64,000 nt of DNA. It comes from Gottfriedia acidiceleris. GTDB lineage: Bacteria; Bacillota; Bacilli; Bacillales; Bacillaceae_G. Of the stretch, positions 43,917 through 52,045 are shown in pieces (within the stretch, counting starts at the first letter, position 1; the number at the start of each line of letters is the position of its first letter). Location: contig NZ_SCFN01000005.1 of the NCBI RefSeq assembly GCF_004138285.1, positions 372,001-436,000 on the forward strand, given 5' to 3'. The translations under genes were made by a program, and so were the position numbers. The notes beneath the pieces are model-generated. The model ran no database searches and was not told the DNA's origin. It saw only the letters and a list, made by a program, of their open reading frames with translations.

Positions 43917-45035
43917 ATGAAAAAAGAATCATTTCTTTTAGAGCTACAAGTATTAAAAGAAATTGCGGAAATATTAAACGAGGGTACTGATCTATACAGT
44001 ACCCTCAATTGTGCCTTAGCCAAATTAGTTCAAGTTACGGGTCTAGATACAGGATGGATTTTTTTAATTGATAAAAATGGAGATTTCGAATTAGTCGCTT
44101 CACATGAATTACCTCCAGCTCTTATGAACGAAGAAGCTAAGCCAATGTGCAATGGAGATTGTTGGTGTGTAAATAAATATAATACAGGCAGACTTAATAA
44201 GGCATCAAACATTATGGAATGTAAAAGATTAGAAGACTCAATTATTCATAATTGGGGAGAAACAAATGGTGTCACCCATCATGCGACTGTACCACTACAA
44301 GCAGGTGATGAATCTTTTGGTTTATTAAATGTTGCTGCTTCTAATAAATTAATATTTGATCAGGAAGAATTAAATTTACTAGGTGCAGTTGCGCTGCAAA
44401 TTGGAACAGCAATTAAACGAATTCAATTAACTGAAAAGGTAAAAGAGTTTGAGCTGATTCAAGAAAGAAATCGCCTTGCAAAGGATCTACACGATTTAGT
44501 TTGTCAATTATTGTTTTCGATTAATGTAACTGCTAAAGCAGGTGCAAATGTATCCGACAGTCCGAAGTTAAAGGATACATTTAATCATATTCAACAAATT
44601 GCCCAAGAAGCACAAGCAGAAATGAAAGCCTTAATATGGCAGCTTAGACCACAAGGTATTGAAAAAGGAATAGTTAGTGCATTAATTAACTATGGTGAAA
44701 TGCTAGGATTAAAAGTAATTAGTAATGTAAAAGGAACAACGATATTACCTTCTAAAATAGAAGAAACTTTATGGCGTGTAGGTCAGGAAGCGTTTAATAA
44801 TTGTAGAAAACATTCAGGACAAAATACCGTATATTTACAGTTATCAATCAGTACAAAGAAAGCAAAAATGACGATTCGAGATCAGGGTGTTGGTTTTATA
44901 TGCCCAAAGGATGTACAAATTCCAACATTAGGTTTGAAAAGCATGAAGGAAAGAGTCGAATCGATAAAAGGGTCGATTTTAGTTGAAAGTGATTTGAATA
45001 AAGGAACAAAAATTACGACGAATATCCCTTTTTAA
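43917..45035 (+). CDS. Cytoplasmic GAF-domain histidine kinase with cysteine cluster (AirS-like)
   Basis: A 372-residue soluble kinase: GAF domain (about 15-170), HisKA_3 dimer domain with phosphoacceptor His192 in LAKDLHDLVCQLLFS, then an HATPase domain (GQEAFNNCRKHSG, DQGVGF, TLGLKSMKERV). The GAF domain carries Cys78, Cys82, Cys84 and Cys102 (CX3CXCX17C), recalling the [2Fe-2S]-binding GAF of staphylococcal AirS/YhcS. Oxygen or redox sensing is therefore plausible. Its cognate regulator follows after 13 bases. Confidence 0.88.
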   Translation: MKKESFLLELQVLKEIAEILNEGTDLYSTLNCALAKLVQVTGLDTGWIFLIDKNGDFELVASHELPPALMNEEAKPMCNGDCWCVNKYNTGRLNKASNIMECKRLEDSIIHNWGETNGVTHHATVPLQAGDESFGLLNVAASNKLIFDQEELNLLGAVALQIGTAIKRIQLTEKVKEFELIQERNRLAKDLHDLVCQLLFSINVTAKAGANVSDSPKLKDTFNHIQQIAQEAQAEMKALIWQLRPQGIEKGIVSALINYGEMLGLKVISNVKGTTILPSKIEETLWRVGQEAFNNCRKHSGQNTVYLQLSISTKKAKMTIRDQGVGFICPKDVQIPTLGLKSMKERVESIKGSILVESDLNKGTKITTNIPF

Positions 45036-45048
45036 GAAGGAGAGTTTT

Positions 45049-45696
45049 ATGTCTATTAAAATATTAATTGCTGATGATCATCATGTAGTTAGGAGAGGAC
45101 TTATTTTCTTCTTAAATACGCAAGATGATATCGAGGTTATTGGAGAAGCATCGAACGGAGAAGAGGCATTAAGCTTAGTAAAAGAGTTAAGACCTGATAT
45201 TGTCATCATGGATTTAGCGATGCCAGTTCTAGATGGAATTGAAGCAACCAAAAGAATAAAAATAGAGGGCTTAGCAGTTAAAGTAATGATTTTAACTAGT
45301 TTTTATGATCAAGACCATATTTTACCTGCTATTGAAGCGGGTGCAGCCGGATATTATTTAAAAGATAGTGACCCAGATGAGCTCGTTTCCGCAATCCGAA
45401 AGATACACGATGGGGAAAAACAGTTTCATTCAAAGGTAACGACTCAACTCGTTTCTGCCTTAACTAGGAAGGTAGAAACGAAGAATGATGAGTCATTTCA
45501 AGACAAATTAACTAAGCGAGAAATGGATGTACTGAAGGAAATTACGAGGGGAAAGAGTAATAAAGAAATAGCAGCGTCTTTATTTATTACAGAAAAAACT
45601 GTAAAAACCCATGTTTCGAATATTTTAGCCAAGACTCAGCTTCAAGATCGAACTCAACTGGCACTTTACGCAGTACGAAATGGGATTCTGAAATAG
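45049..45696 (+). CDS. NarL/LuxR-family response regulator
   Basis: A 215-residue regulator with acidic pocket DDH, phosphoacceptor Asp55 in IVIMDLAMPVLDG and a LuxR-type HTH (LTKREMDVLKEITRGKSNKEIAASLFITEKTVKTHVSNIL). It is paired with the preceding kinase. Target genes are not evident, although the adjoining small redox genes are candidates. Confidence 0.93.
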   Translation: MSIKILIADDHHVVRRGLIFFLNTQDDIEVIGEASNGEEALSLVKELRPDIVIMDLAMPVLDGIEATKRIKIEGLAVKVMILTSFYDQDHILPAIEAGAAGYYLKDSDPDELVSAIRKIHDGEKQFHSKVTTQLVSALTRKVETKNDESFQDKLTKREMDVLKEITRGKSNKEIAASLFITEKTVKTHVSNILAKTQLQDRTQLALYAVRNGILK

Positions 45697-45745
45697 ACGT
45701 TAGCAAGTTACAGATTTTTAATTTTTAATAGAAAGGAAGAGTGTT

Positions 45746-46699
45746 ATGCGAATTCTTGTATTAGGTGCTGGAGGAGTTGGCGGATACTTTGGAGGACGCT
45801 TAGTAGAAAAGGGAGAAGATGTTACCTTTCTAGTACGAGCTAATCGAAAAAAACAGCTAGAGGAAAATGGTTTAGTCATTCGAAGTGTTAATGGTGATTT
45901 TTCATTTCAACCGAATCTAATTACTGCAACGAGTCCTGCTGAGGTTTTTGACATCGTACTTTTCTCGACTAAGTCATATCATTTAAGTAACGCTATTTTG
46001 GATGTAAAACCGTTCGTAGGTGATCAAACTGTTATTTTACCTCTTTTGAATGGTATTGCTCATCTAAATCCGTTAAAGCGGGCTTTTGGTGAAGAAAATG
46101 TTATAGGCGGTTTATGTTTTATTGAAACAACTTTGAATGAAGCTGGGGAAGTTGCTCAAACAAGTAAAGCAGCTAGACTTGTATTTGGTGAATTCATAAG
46201 CAAAGAAACTGAACGTATTAAAAGAATTGCTGATGCATTTAGTGGTTCAAAAGCTGACTTTGTCCATAGTAAACAGATTGAACGTGATATGTGGCATAAA
46301 TATTTATTTATTACTGTAATGTCTGGCGTTACATCTCTAATGCGTGCCCCAATTGGTCCAATTAGAGAAAGTGATGGTGGAAGAGCTACTATCCGCGAAT
46401 TATTTCAAGAATGCGCTAATATTATGAGATCTCATGGTGCACCGATTTCTGAAAATATTGTGGATGAGCATATGAAATCAATCGATGCACTTGGATATGA
46501 TATGAAGTCCTCATTGCAAAGGGATATGGAAAAAAGGTCTTTAGTAGAGGGGGACCATTTGCAAGGGTATTTACTAGAACTTGCAAAGAGAAAGGGAATA
46601 ACTGCTAAATTACTTGAATTAGTTTATCAAAATATTAAAGTTTATCAAAAAATGAATCAAGATCATAGTAATCGAGAAACAGAACGTCTATCAGTTTGA
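45746..46699 (+). CDS. Ketopantoate reductase family protein (2-dehydropantoate 2-reductase)
   Basis: A 317-residue NADPH-dependent enzyme: nucleotide-binding MRILVLGAGGVGGYFGGRL at the N-terminus and LFSTKSYHL. A catalytic-domain segment follows, ERDMWHKYLFITVMSGVTSLMRAPIGPI, and the C-terminal substrate helices with SSLQRDMEKRSLVEGDHLQGYLLELA. The lysine in WHKY and the SxxxD segment match PanE/ApbA. It may serve pantothenate synthesis, but several paralogues act on other 2-keto acids. Confidence 0.82.
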   Translation: MRILVLGAGGVGGYFGGRLVEKGEDVTFLVRANRKKQLEENGLVIRSVNGDFSFQPNLITATSPAEVFDIVLFSTKSYHLSNAILDVKPFVGDQTVILPLLNGIAHLNPLKRAFGEENVIGGLCFIETTLNEAGEVAQTSKAARLVFGEFISKETERIKRIADAFSGSKADFVHSKQIERDMWHKYLFITVMSGVTSLMRAPIGPIRESDGGRATIRELFQECANIMRSHGAPISENIVDEHMKSIDALGYDMKSSLQRDMEKRSLVEGDHLQGYLLELAKRKGITAKLLELVYQNIKVYQKMNQDHSNRETERLSV

Positions 46700-47310
46700 G
46701 ATATATGGTAGTCAATATTGAAAAATACAAACATTAAATGAATTTCTATGTAAAAATAGTCTATTTATTATTGTTTTATCTTTCATCTTATTGATAAACA
46801 ATTGATTTTGGGAAATATAATGTTTTAACTAACGTGCAAAAATTAAAATATTCTCTTTTTTGACGATCAATATTTGTAAAGATGTGTAAGTCGTTATCAT
46901 TCGTTACAATTTGATTAATAAAGTGATAATTCATTCGTTCAATTGACTATTCTACTGTTTTTAAGATTATTATTTTTTTATAAAGAACTTGATTGGAACG
47001 AAAGGGTGCTCGACTCCTATGGGAGAAGCGGGAAGGCTAAAGACCCCACAGGCGGCGCCGAGGAGGCTCAAGAATCTCGCCCCATGGAAAGCGAGCACCC
47101 TGTAGTGGAAATCATATGACACAACTTACTTATCAATGATCAATCAAATTGACAAATTCTTTTTGCAACAACATGAAATCTACAACTTTAGTTGTAGATT
47201 TTTTCCATTTTTATATACTCCTAAACGTGTAGAAAAGTTCTATCAAACGACTGAAGTTTGGACTTTATGAATTGACTATACTAAAGGTACGAATTAAAGG
47301 AGTGGAAAAT
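46700..47310. other. Non-coding region with a Bacillaceae repeat
   Basis: About 610 bases without a credible gene. It is AT-rich apart from the GC-rich repeat at 46994-47113. A probable weak promoter region precedes the reductase at 47311. Confidence 0.6.
46994..47113. repeat. Bacillaceae GC-rich intergenic repeat (CGACTCCTRYGGGA type)
   Basis: Contains GCTCGACTCCTATGGGAGAAG, GACCCCACAGGCG and GCCGAGGAGGCTCA, and is closed by inverted ends GGGTGCTCG (47004-47012) and CGAGCACCC (47092-47100). This repeat type is abundant between genes in Bacillus-like genomes. It stands out by base composition from its AT-rich surroundings. Confidence 0.8.
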
Positions 47311-47859
47311 ATGAATATTATAATGATTAATGGTAGTCCAAGAAAAGAAGGTCGTACAGGTAAATTAACTACAATCATCTCGAAAAAATACAATGTAAAA
47401 ACAATTGATTTAAGTGAATTGGTATTACCAATTTATAATGGTCAAGAGGAGCAAAATGAAATAGCTAATATCCAAAAACTAAGATCACAGCTAGAAAATG
47501 CTGATGCAATGATCATTGCAACACCGGAATATCATGGTGGAATGAGCGGAGCATTAAAAAACGCTTTTGACTTTTTAGGTAGTAAGCATTTTAAAGATAA
47601 GCCAGTTGCGATATTGGCAGTATCCGGTGGAGGAAAGGGTGGAATTAATGCACTTAACAATATGAGAATTGTTTTAAGAGCATTATATGCAAATGTTTTA
47701 TCGAAACAAGTTGTGATTGATCCATCAGACTTTATATCAGAAGGTACTGCGTTAGAAGAAAATACATCTTATTCAGTAGATAGCTTATTTCAAGAATTGA
47801 AGCTCTATACACAAATATCAAAAAAGCTAAATGAAGAATGGGCGGCATCAAATTACTAA
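47311..47859 (+). CDS. NADPH-dependent FMN reductase (azoreductase-like)
   Basis: A 182-residue flavodoxin-fold protein with FMN-binding NGSPRKEGRTGKL near the start, then TPEYHGGMSGALKNAFDFLG and AVSGGGKGGINALNNMR. ATG 47311 follows AAGGAGTGG. Relatives include B. subtilis YhdA. It starts an operon with the VOC gene at 47877. Confidence 0.88.
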   Translation: MNIIMINGSPRKEGRTGKLTTIISKKYNVKTIDLSELVLPIYNGQEEQNEIANIQKLRSQLENADAMIIATPEYHGGMSGALKNAFDFLGSKHFKDKPVAILAVSGGGKGGINALNNMRIVLRALYANVLSKQVVIDPSDFISEGTALEENTSYSVDSLFQELKLYTQISKKLNEEWAASNY

Positions 47860-47876
47860 AGGATAAGGTGATAACA

Positions 47877-48278
47877 ATGAAAAACTGGGTTCAGTTTAGA
47901 ATTGCAAGACCTACAAACAAATTAGCAGAATTAAGTAAGTTCTATGGAGAGGGGCTAGGCTTAAAACGTGTGGGCGGTTTTCAAAATCATGATGGGTACG
48001 ATGGAATCATGTTTGGATTACCTGAGGTTGAATACCATTTAGAATTTACTCAACATATTGATGGAAGCCCATGTCCTGCCCCAACAAAGGATAATCTATT
48101 AGTATTTTATATACCCAATAAAGCTGAAATAGATCTTGTCAAAAACCGATTAAATAATTTGGGTTATATTGACGTGGAACCTGAGAATCCTTATTGGCTC
48201 GGAAAAAGTTTTACATTTGAAGACCCGGATGGATGGAGAATTGTGTTAATGAATACTGAAGGATTGAGGAATACTTAG
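47877..48278 (+). CDS. VOC-superfamily protein
   Basis: A 133-residue glyoxalase-like protein: WVQFRIARPTNKLAELSKFY, then GLGLKRVGGF, YHLEFTQHIDGSPCPAP and FTFEDPDGWRIVLMN. The His/Glu metal sites of the fold are only partly matched, so catalysis is uncertain. ATG 47877 follows GATAAGGTG. It is likely co-transcribed with the reductase upstream. Confidence 0.8.
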   Translation: MKNWVQFRIARPTNKLAELSKFYGEGLGLKRVGGFQNHDGYDGIMFGLPEVEYHLEFTQHIDGSPCPAPTKDNLLVFYIPNKAEIDLVKNRLNNLGYIDVEPENPYWLGKSFTFEDPDGWRIVLMNTEGLRNT

Positions 48279-48308
48279 GATTTCAGTTTAAATGTAAATA
48301 AAAAGGAC

Positions 48309-48346
48309 ACGTTGAGAGGACCTTCTATGCAAGGTCCTCTCAACGT
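48309..48346. terminator. Perfect 16-bp hairpin
   Basis: Arms 48309-48324 and 48331-48346 are exact inverse complements around a six-base loop and share AGGACCTT with a weaker hairpin at 48455-48478. There is no U tract, so it may block or process transcripts rather than be a standard terminator. Confidence 0.55.
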
Positions 48347-48550
48347 ATTGATTATATAACGTGTTCTATATTAAAAATGCGAACAATAAATGAATTTTAT
48401 TAATAAAGTTCTGATCTTCGTTGATAAAGTGGTATTTTTGCTGATATTTGATAAAAGGACCCTCTTTTGAAGGTCCTTAATTTATGGAGAAATAAAATTT
48501 ATGTATATTATATTTAACAAAATATACATAAAAGGCAATTTAAAATCGCT

Positions 48551-48994
48551 TTATACTAATGGTCTATCTATTAATGTTGCGAATTCAAGATCGTGTTCAT
48601 GATCATCATTGATCGTTGTCATTCCTTTGACAAAGTGAACATGCTTACCATTTCCTACAGGTATTGGGGGGCCAGTTTCAATAATAACTTCGTGATGATG
48701 ATCTAGAAAATCTGTATTTACTACAATTCGGTGTATATGACTGTGTCTTCCTTTAGGAATGACTTCACTTGTCACTCCAGCAAAACGATGATTATGTCGA
48801 TCGTCATCTTCTTCTGCTAATTTAGTACTAGCTACAAATTCATGTACATGTGTTTGAGGTCTTTCTTCTTTCTGTTTTTCTTCTGCCTCTTCGTTTGATA
48901 CTTTTTCTACTTCTTCATTAGACTCTCTTTCTCTTTCTCTTTCTTTTTCTCTTTCTCTTAATCTTTTTCGATATTCAAACGGGTCTCTTTTCAT
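48551..48994 (-). CDS. YmaF-family protein
   Basis: A 147-residue protein in two parts. Residues 1-55 are extremely charged, with runs of Arg/Glu (RLREREKERERERESNEE) likely to form a helix or coiled coil. Residues 56-147 are the YmaF domain with many His residues (HVHEFVAST, DDDRHNHRFAGVTSEVIPKG, HVHFVKGMTTINDDHEHDLEFAT). A metal-binding function is possible given the His pattern, but the role of YmaF is unknown. An AAAGGGG precedes the ATG. Confidence 0.8.
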   Translation of the reverse strand: MKRDPFEYRKRLREREKERERERESNEEVEKVSNEEAEEKQKEERPQTHVHEFVASTKLAEEDDDRHNHRFAGVTSEVIPKGRHSHIHRIVVNTDFLDHHHEVIIETGPPIPVGNGKHVHFVKGMTTINDDHEHDLEFATLIDRPLV

Positions 48995-49166
48995 AAAATG
49001 ACGCCCCTTTCAATAAAGATTGTCTTCCTTTTTCATCTTATTAGGACCAGTAAATAAATATGTTTATTAAAATCTAATAATTGGAATGATTTTTATTTGT
49101 ATATTGATTTACTTTCATAAAATAAGTAAAATGGTATAAATGATTACAAAAAGAAGGTGGATATAG

Positions 49167-49637
49167 ATGGATTCTTTCGATTTGAAAATTATTAATCGAT
49201 TAATGGATAATTCTAGAATAAAGTGGGCGGATTTAGCTAGTGAGGTTGGTTTATCAGCTCCGGCCACTGCTGAACGTGTTAACCGATTAGTTGAACAAGG
49301 TGTGATTAAAGGATTTGGTGTGCTAGTTGATTCAGAAAAAGTTGGAAGTGAATTAACTGCGTTTGTAGCTGTCTCACTTGAGCGACCTGAAAATAGAGCT
49401 CCTTTTTTAGAACTTGTTAATCAATTAGAGGAAGTGCAGGAATGTCACCATATTGCGGGTGAAGATGATTATTTACTAAAAATAAGAAGTAGAAATACAA
49501 AAGACTTGGATCGAGTAATTAGTCATGAAATAAAAGGGTTAAAGGGCGTAATAAGAACAAAAACAACAATTGTAATGGATACAACGAAAGAAACCTTTCG
49601 ACTGCCATTACAAAAACATAAATTTTCTATAGAGTAG
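49167..49637 (+). CDS. Lrp/AsnC-family transcriptional regulator
   Basis: A 156-residue regulator: N-terminal winged HTH (DLKIINRLMDNSRIKWADLASEVGLSAPATAERVNRL) and a C-terminal RAM ligand-binding domain (AFVAVSLERPENRAPF, HIAGEDDYLLKIR). It begins an apparent operon with two LysE-type exporters, so it probably senses the exported amino acid. AGAAGGTGG precedes the ATG. Confidence 0.92.
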   Translation: MDSFDLKIINRLMDNSRIKWADLASEVGLSAPATAERVNRLVEQGVIKGFGVLVDSEKVGSELTAFVAVSLERPENRAPFLELVNQLEEVQECHHIAGEDDYLLKIRSRNTKDLDRVISHEIKGLKGVIRTKTTIVMDTTKETFRLPLQKHKFSIE

Positions 49638-49647
49638 GGAGGGCAAT

Positions 49648-50262
49648 ATGAATCTTGAATTATATATTAAAGGATTAATAATTGGCCTATCAATTGCTGC
49701 ACCTGTTGGCCCAATTGGAGTACTGTGTATCCGTAGAACTCTAGCGTATGGAAGAATGGTTGGTCTAGTTTCTGGTCTTGGGGCTGCTACTGCTGATGGT
49801 ATTTATGGTTTAGTTGCAGGCTTTGGATTAACTGTCATTATGAATTTTTTAATTGGTCAGCATTTTTGGATTCAGTTAATCGGTGGTTTCTTCCTCTGTT
49901 ATTTAGGTGTAAAAACACTTATTTCAAAAGCCAGCTTCACTCAATCTGATACGCAGAAGAAAAATATGATTAATGCGTTTTTATCAGTATTATTTTTAAC
50001 GCTAACAAACCCAATGACGATTCTATCATTTATCGCCATTTTTGCGGGATTAGGAATCTCGAATTCAGATAGCAATATTGTTTCTTCTGTCATTTTAGTA
50101 TTAGGTGTTTTTTGTGGATCAAGTTTATGGTGGGTAATATTAAGCAGTGGTGTGGGACTATTTAGAACTCGAATCAATGATCGGTCTTTAACATTAATTA
50201 ACCGTTTATCAGGTATTATTATTATTATTTTTGGTGGCATAGCTTTATATGGATTAATGTAA
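49648..50262 (+). CDS. LysE-family amino-acid exporter (first copy)
   Basis: A 204-residue protein with about six membrane segments. The LysE/RhtB signature is SIAAPVGPIGVLCIRRTLAYGR with FLCYLGVKTLISK and LTNPMTILSFIAIFAGLG. It starts ten bases after the Lrp-type gene. It shares an extended pattern with the following gene, so the pair arose by tandem duplication. Confidence 0.9.
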   Translation: MNLELYIKGLIIGLSIAAPVGPIGVLCIRRTLAYGRMVGLVSGLGAATADGIYGLVAGFGLTVIMNFLIGQHFWIQLIGGFFLCYLGVKTLISKASFTQSDTQKKNMINAFLSVLFLTLTNPMTILSFIAIFAGLGISNSDSNIVSSVILVLGVFCGSSLWWVILSSGVGLFRTRINDRSLTLINRLSGIIIIIFGGIALYGLM

Positions 50263-50285
50263 AGTAAGCGTAAGAGGGCATTAAG

Positions 50286-50882
50286 ATGTTATTAATAAAA
50301 AGTTTTATTTTAGGTTTATCAGTTTCAGCACCTGTAGGCCCAGTTGGTTTATTGTGCATACAAAGAATTTTATCTAGAGGAAAAACAGCTGGATTTATGA
50401 CAGGATTAGGCGCATCTTCGGCTAACTTATTTTACGCTAGTATTGCCGCATTTGGTTTTTCCATCGTTTCATCATTTTTAATTGATCAGAAATTTGTTCT
50501 TCGAATCATAGGTGCAATATTTTTATTTAATTTAGGAATAAAAACCTTTCTAAAAAAACCTGCTGAAACTGCCTCAAATTTGGAGGGTGAAAGCATGGTT
50601 AGCATGTTTCTCTCTACATTTTTACTAATGATCACAAATCCTGTAACAATTTTAAACTTTGTAGCAATATTTGCAGGACTAGGTTTTAATCAAAGTTCTA
50701 CATCTATAGGATCGGCAGCTTCATTAATTATAGGCGTATTTTTAGGAGCGGTTTCTTGGTGGTTTATTTTAAGTAGTGTAGTTAGTTTGTTTCGAAATAA
50801 AATTACAACTCACTTAGGATTAGTAAATAAAATGGCTGGTTTAATGATTATTGTTTTAGGACTTATGTCATTTATTAAGTAA
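50286..50882 (+). CDS. LysE-family amino-acid exporter (second copy)
   Basis: A 198-residue paralogue of the preceding exporter: SVSAPVGPVGLLCIQRILSRGK, GAIFLFNLGIKTFLKK and ITNPVTILNFVAIFAGLG. The two might form a hetero-oligomer or differ in substrate range. The Lrp-type regulator upstream probably controls both. A terminator hairpin follows. Confidence 0.9.
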   Translation: MLLIKSFILGLSVSAPVGPVGLLCIQRILSRGKTAGFMTGLGASSANLFYASIAAFGFSIVSSFLIDQKFVLRIIGAIFLFNLGIKTFLKKPAETASNLEGESMVSMFLSTFLLMITNPVTILNFVAIFAGLGFNQSSTSIGSAASLIIGVFLGAVSWWFILSSVVSLFRNKITTHLGLVNKMAGLMIIVLGLMSFIK

Positions 50883-50887
50883 AGAAG

Positions 50888-50917
50888 GAAGCTATATACT
50901 AATAGCTTCTTTCCTTT
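50888..50917 (+). terminator. Intrinsic terminator after the exporter pair
   Basis: GAAGCTAT (50888-50895) pairs with ATAGCTTC (50902-50909), followed by a T-rich tract. Confidence 0.75.
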
Positions 50918-50949
50918 TGGATAGATTGTTGAATTGAATGGATAGCCTT

Positions 50950-51210
50950 TTATTTACTGTAAAAAAACATAACATACCAAATTCCGATCGTTAGGAATGC
51001 GCCTAATGCAATAAATATTGCTTTATATACCCAATGAGGCAAGAAGAACAATATAGCACCTATTCCACTAACACCATTTCCTCCAACGCCACTATTTTTT
51101 AAACCTGCATGAGCTTCTTTTTTATACATGATTCCAAAGACAAGTAAAAACAAACCTATTATCGTAAAGCAAATTAGATAAGCAATATCATTTCCATTCA
51201 TTTTCTTCAC
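50950..51210 (-). CDS. Small two- or three-helix membrane protein of unknown function
   Basis: An 86-residue protein. Hydrophobic segments lie at about 10-27, 50-58 and 62-82, with a glycine-rich loop (GLKNSGVGGNGVSGIGA) between them. I do not recognise a family. An AGGGTGAAG precedes the ATG and the frame lacks other overlapping genes, which supports coding. No functional link to the exporters or the Rrf2 gene is evident. Confidence 0.65.
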   Translation of the reverse strand: MKKMNGNDIAYLICFTIIGLFLLVFGIMYKKEAHAGLKNSGVGGNGVSGIGAILFFLPHWVYKAIFIALGAFLTIGIWYVMFFYSK

Positions 51211-51419
51211 CCTTTTTATTAATCTTTCTTATAATTTAAAGATAAATTATCTATCAATGTTGCTCAACCATTTTTTTCCATTTTCAAGTTAATTTTAACC
51301 ACTAAGGAACCGATTTGAGTTTACTTCTTATAGCAGCCGTTATCGGTTTTCTACTGTTTAACTTGCGCTATTAAATAAAAAAATATATTCGATCATAAGA
51401 TTGTGTAAAATAAATATTA

Positions 51420-51456
51420 TTGACATTTAATAAATGTTGTAACTATAATAGTTACA
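51420..51456 (+). promoter_or_regulatory. Promoter and operator of the Rrf2-type regulator gene
   Basis: TTGACA (51420-51425) and TATAAT (51444-51449) are 18 bases apart. The perfect palindrome TGTAACT-N5-AGTTACA at 51438-51456 covers the -10 box, which implies autorepression. Confidence 0.88.
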
Positions 51457-51472
51457 TCGGAGGTTGAATCCT

Positions 51473-51901
51473 ATGAAAATCAGTAGTCGTTTTACCGTTG
51501 CTGTTCATATTTTATCTTTAGTCACGATTGAGAATAGTGCGCTTTGTACTTCTGAATGGATTGCAGAAAGTGTAAATACAAATCCAGTCGTAATTAGAAG
51601 AGTAATGGGAAAACTTAAGAATGCTGGCTTAATTCAAGTCCGTCGAGGAACCGGTGGATCTACACTTCATAAGCCTTTAAATGAAATTACTCTTTTAGAT
51701 GTTTATAAAGCGGTTGAAGTTGTAGAAGAAGGAGAACTTTTTCAATTTCATGAGAAACCGAATCCGAATTGTCCAGTCGGTGCAAATATTCAAGCAGTGC
51801 TAGAACTGATCTTAAATCGTGCACAAGAAGCAATGGAAAAAATACTGGATGAAGTTACTATGGAAGAATTAGTTTCAGTATTAAGCAAAAAAATTGGATA
51901 A
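51473..51901 (+). CDS. ywnA: Rrf2-family transcriptional regulator (YwnA-like)
   Basis: A 142-residue regulator with an N-terminal winged HTH (SRFTVAVHILSLVTIENSALCTSEWIAESV, VIRRVMGKLKNAGLIQVRRGTGGSTL). Only two cysteines occur (in ALCTSE and NPNCPVG), so an Fe-S cluster of the IscR/NsrR kind is unlikely; thiol sensing is possible. It precedes an NAD(P)H-binding gene just as ywnA precedes ywnB in B. subtilis. ATG 51473 is nine bases from GGAGG. Confidence 0.87.
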   Translation: MKISSRFTVAVHILSLVTIENSALCTSEWIAESVNTNPVVIRRVMGKLKNAGLIQVRRGTGGSTLHKPLNEITLLDVYKAVEVVEEGELFQFHEKPNPNCPVGANIQAVLELILNRAQEAMEKILDEVTMEELVSVLSKKIG

Positions 51902-51927
51902 TATCATTCAATTTTTTTTACAAATGA

Positions 51928-51997
51928 TGTAACTGTTATTGTTACATCCGTATATTATTTATATTTTTTTAAACTAGTTGTAACTATTGTAGTTACG
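51928..51997 (+). promoter_or_regulatory. Two further Rrf2-type operators upstream of the ywnB-like gene
   Basis: TGTAAC-N7-GTTACA at 51928-51946 and TGTAACT-N5-AGTTACG at 51979-51997 repeat the palindrome found in the regulator's own promoter. Centre-to-centre spacing is 51 bases. Confidence 0.8.
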
Positions 51998-52045
51998 ACT
52001 GAGAGGTCAAAACAACTTAAAAAAATTTTAGGAGGAAGAAAAAAG

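Noticed and set aside
48898-48966. CT-rich/GA-rich low-complexity run as a simple repeat or slippage site
   Set aside because: It is explained by the Arg/Glu-rich N-terminus of the YmaF-family protein on the minus strand, with an intact frame.
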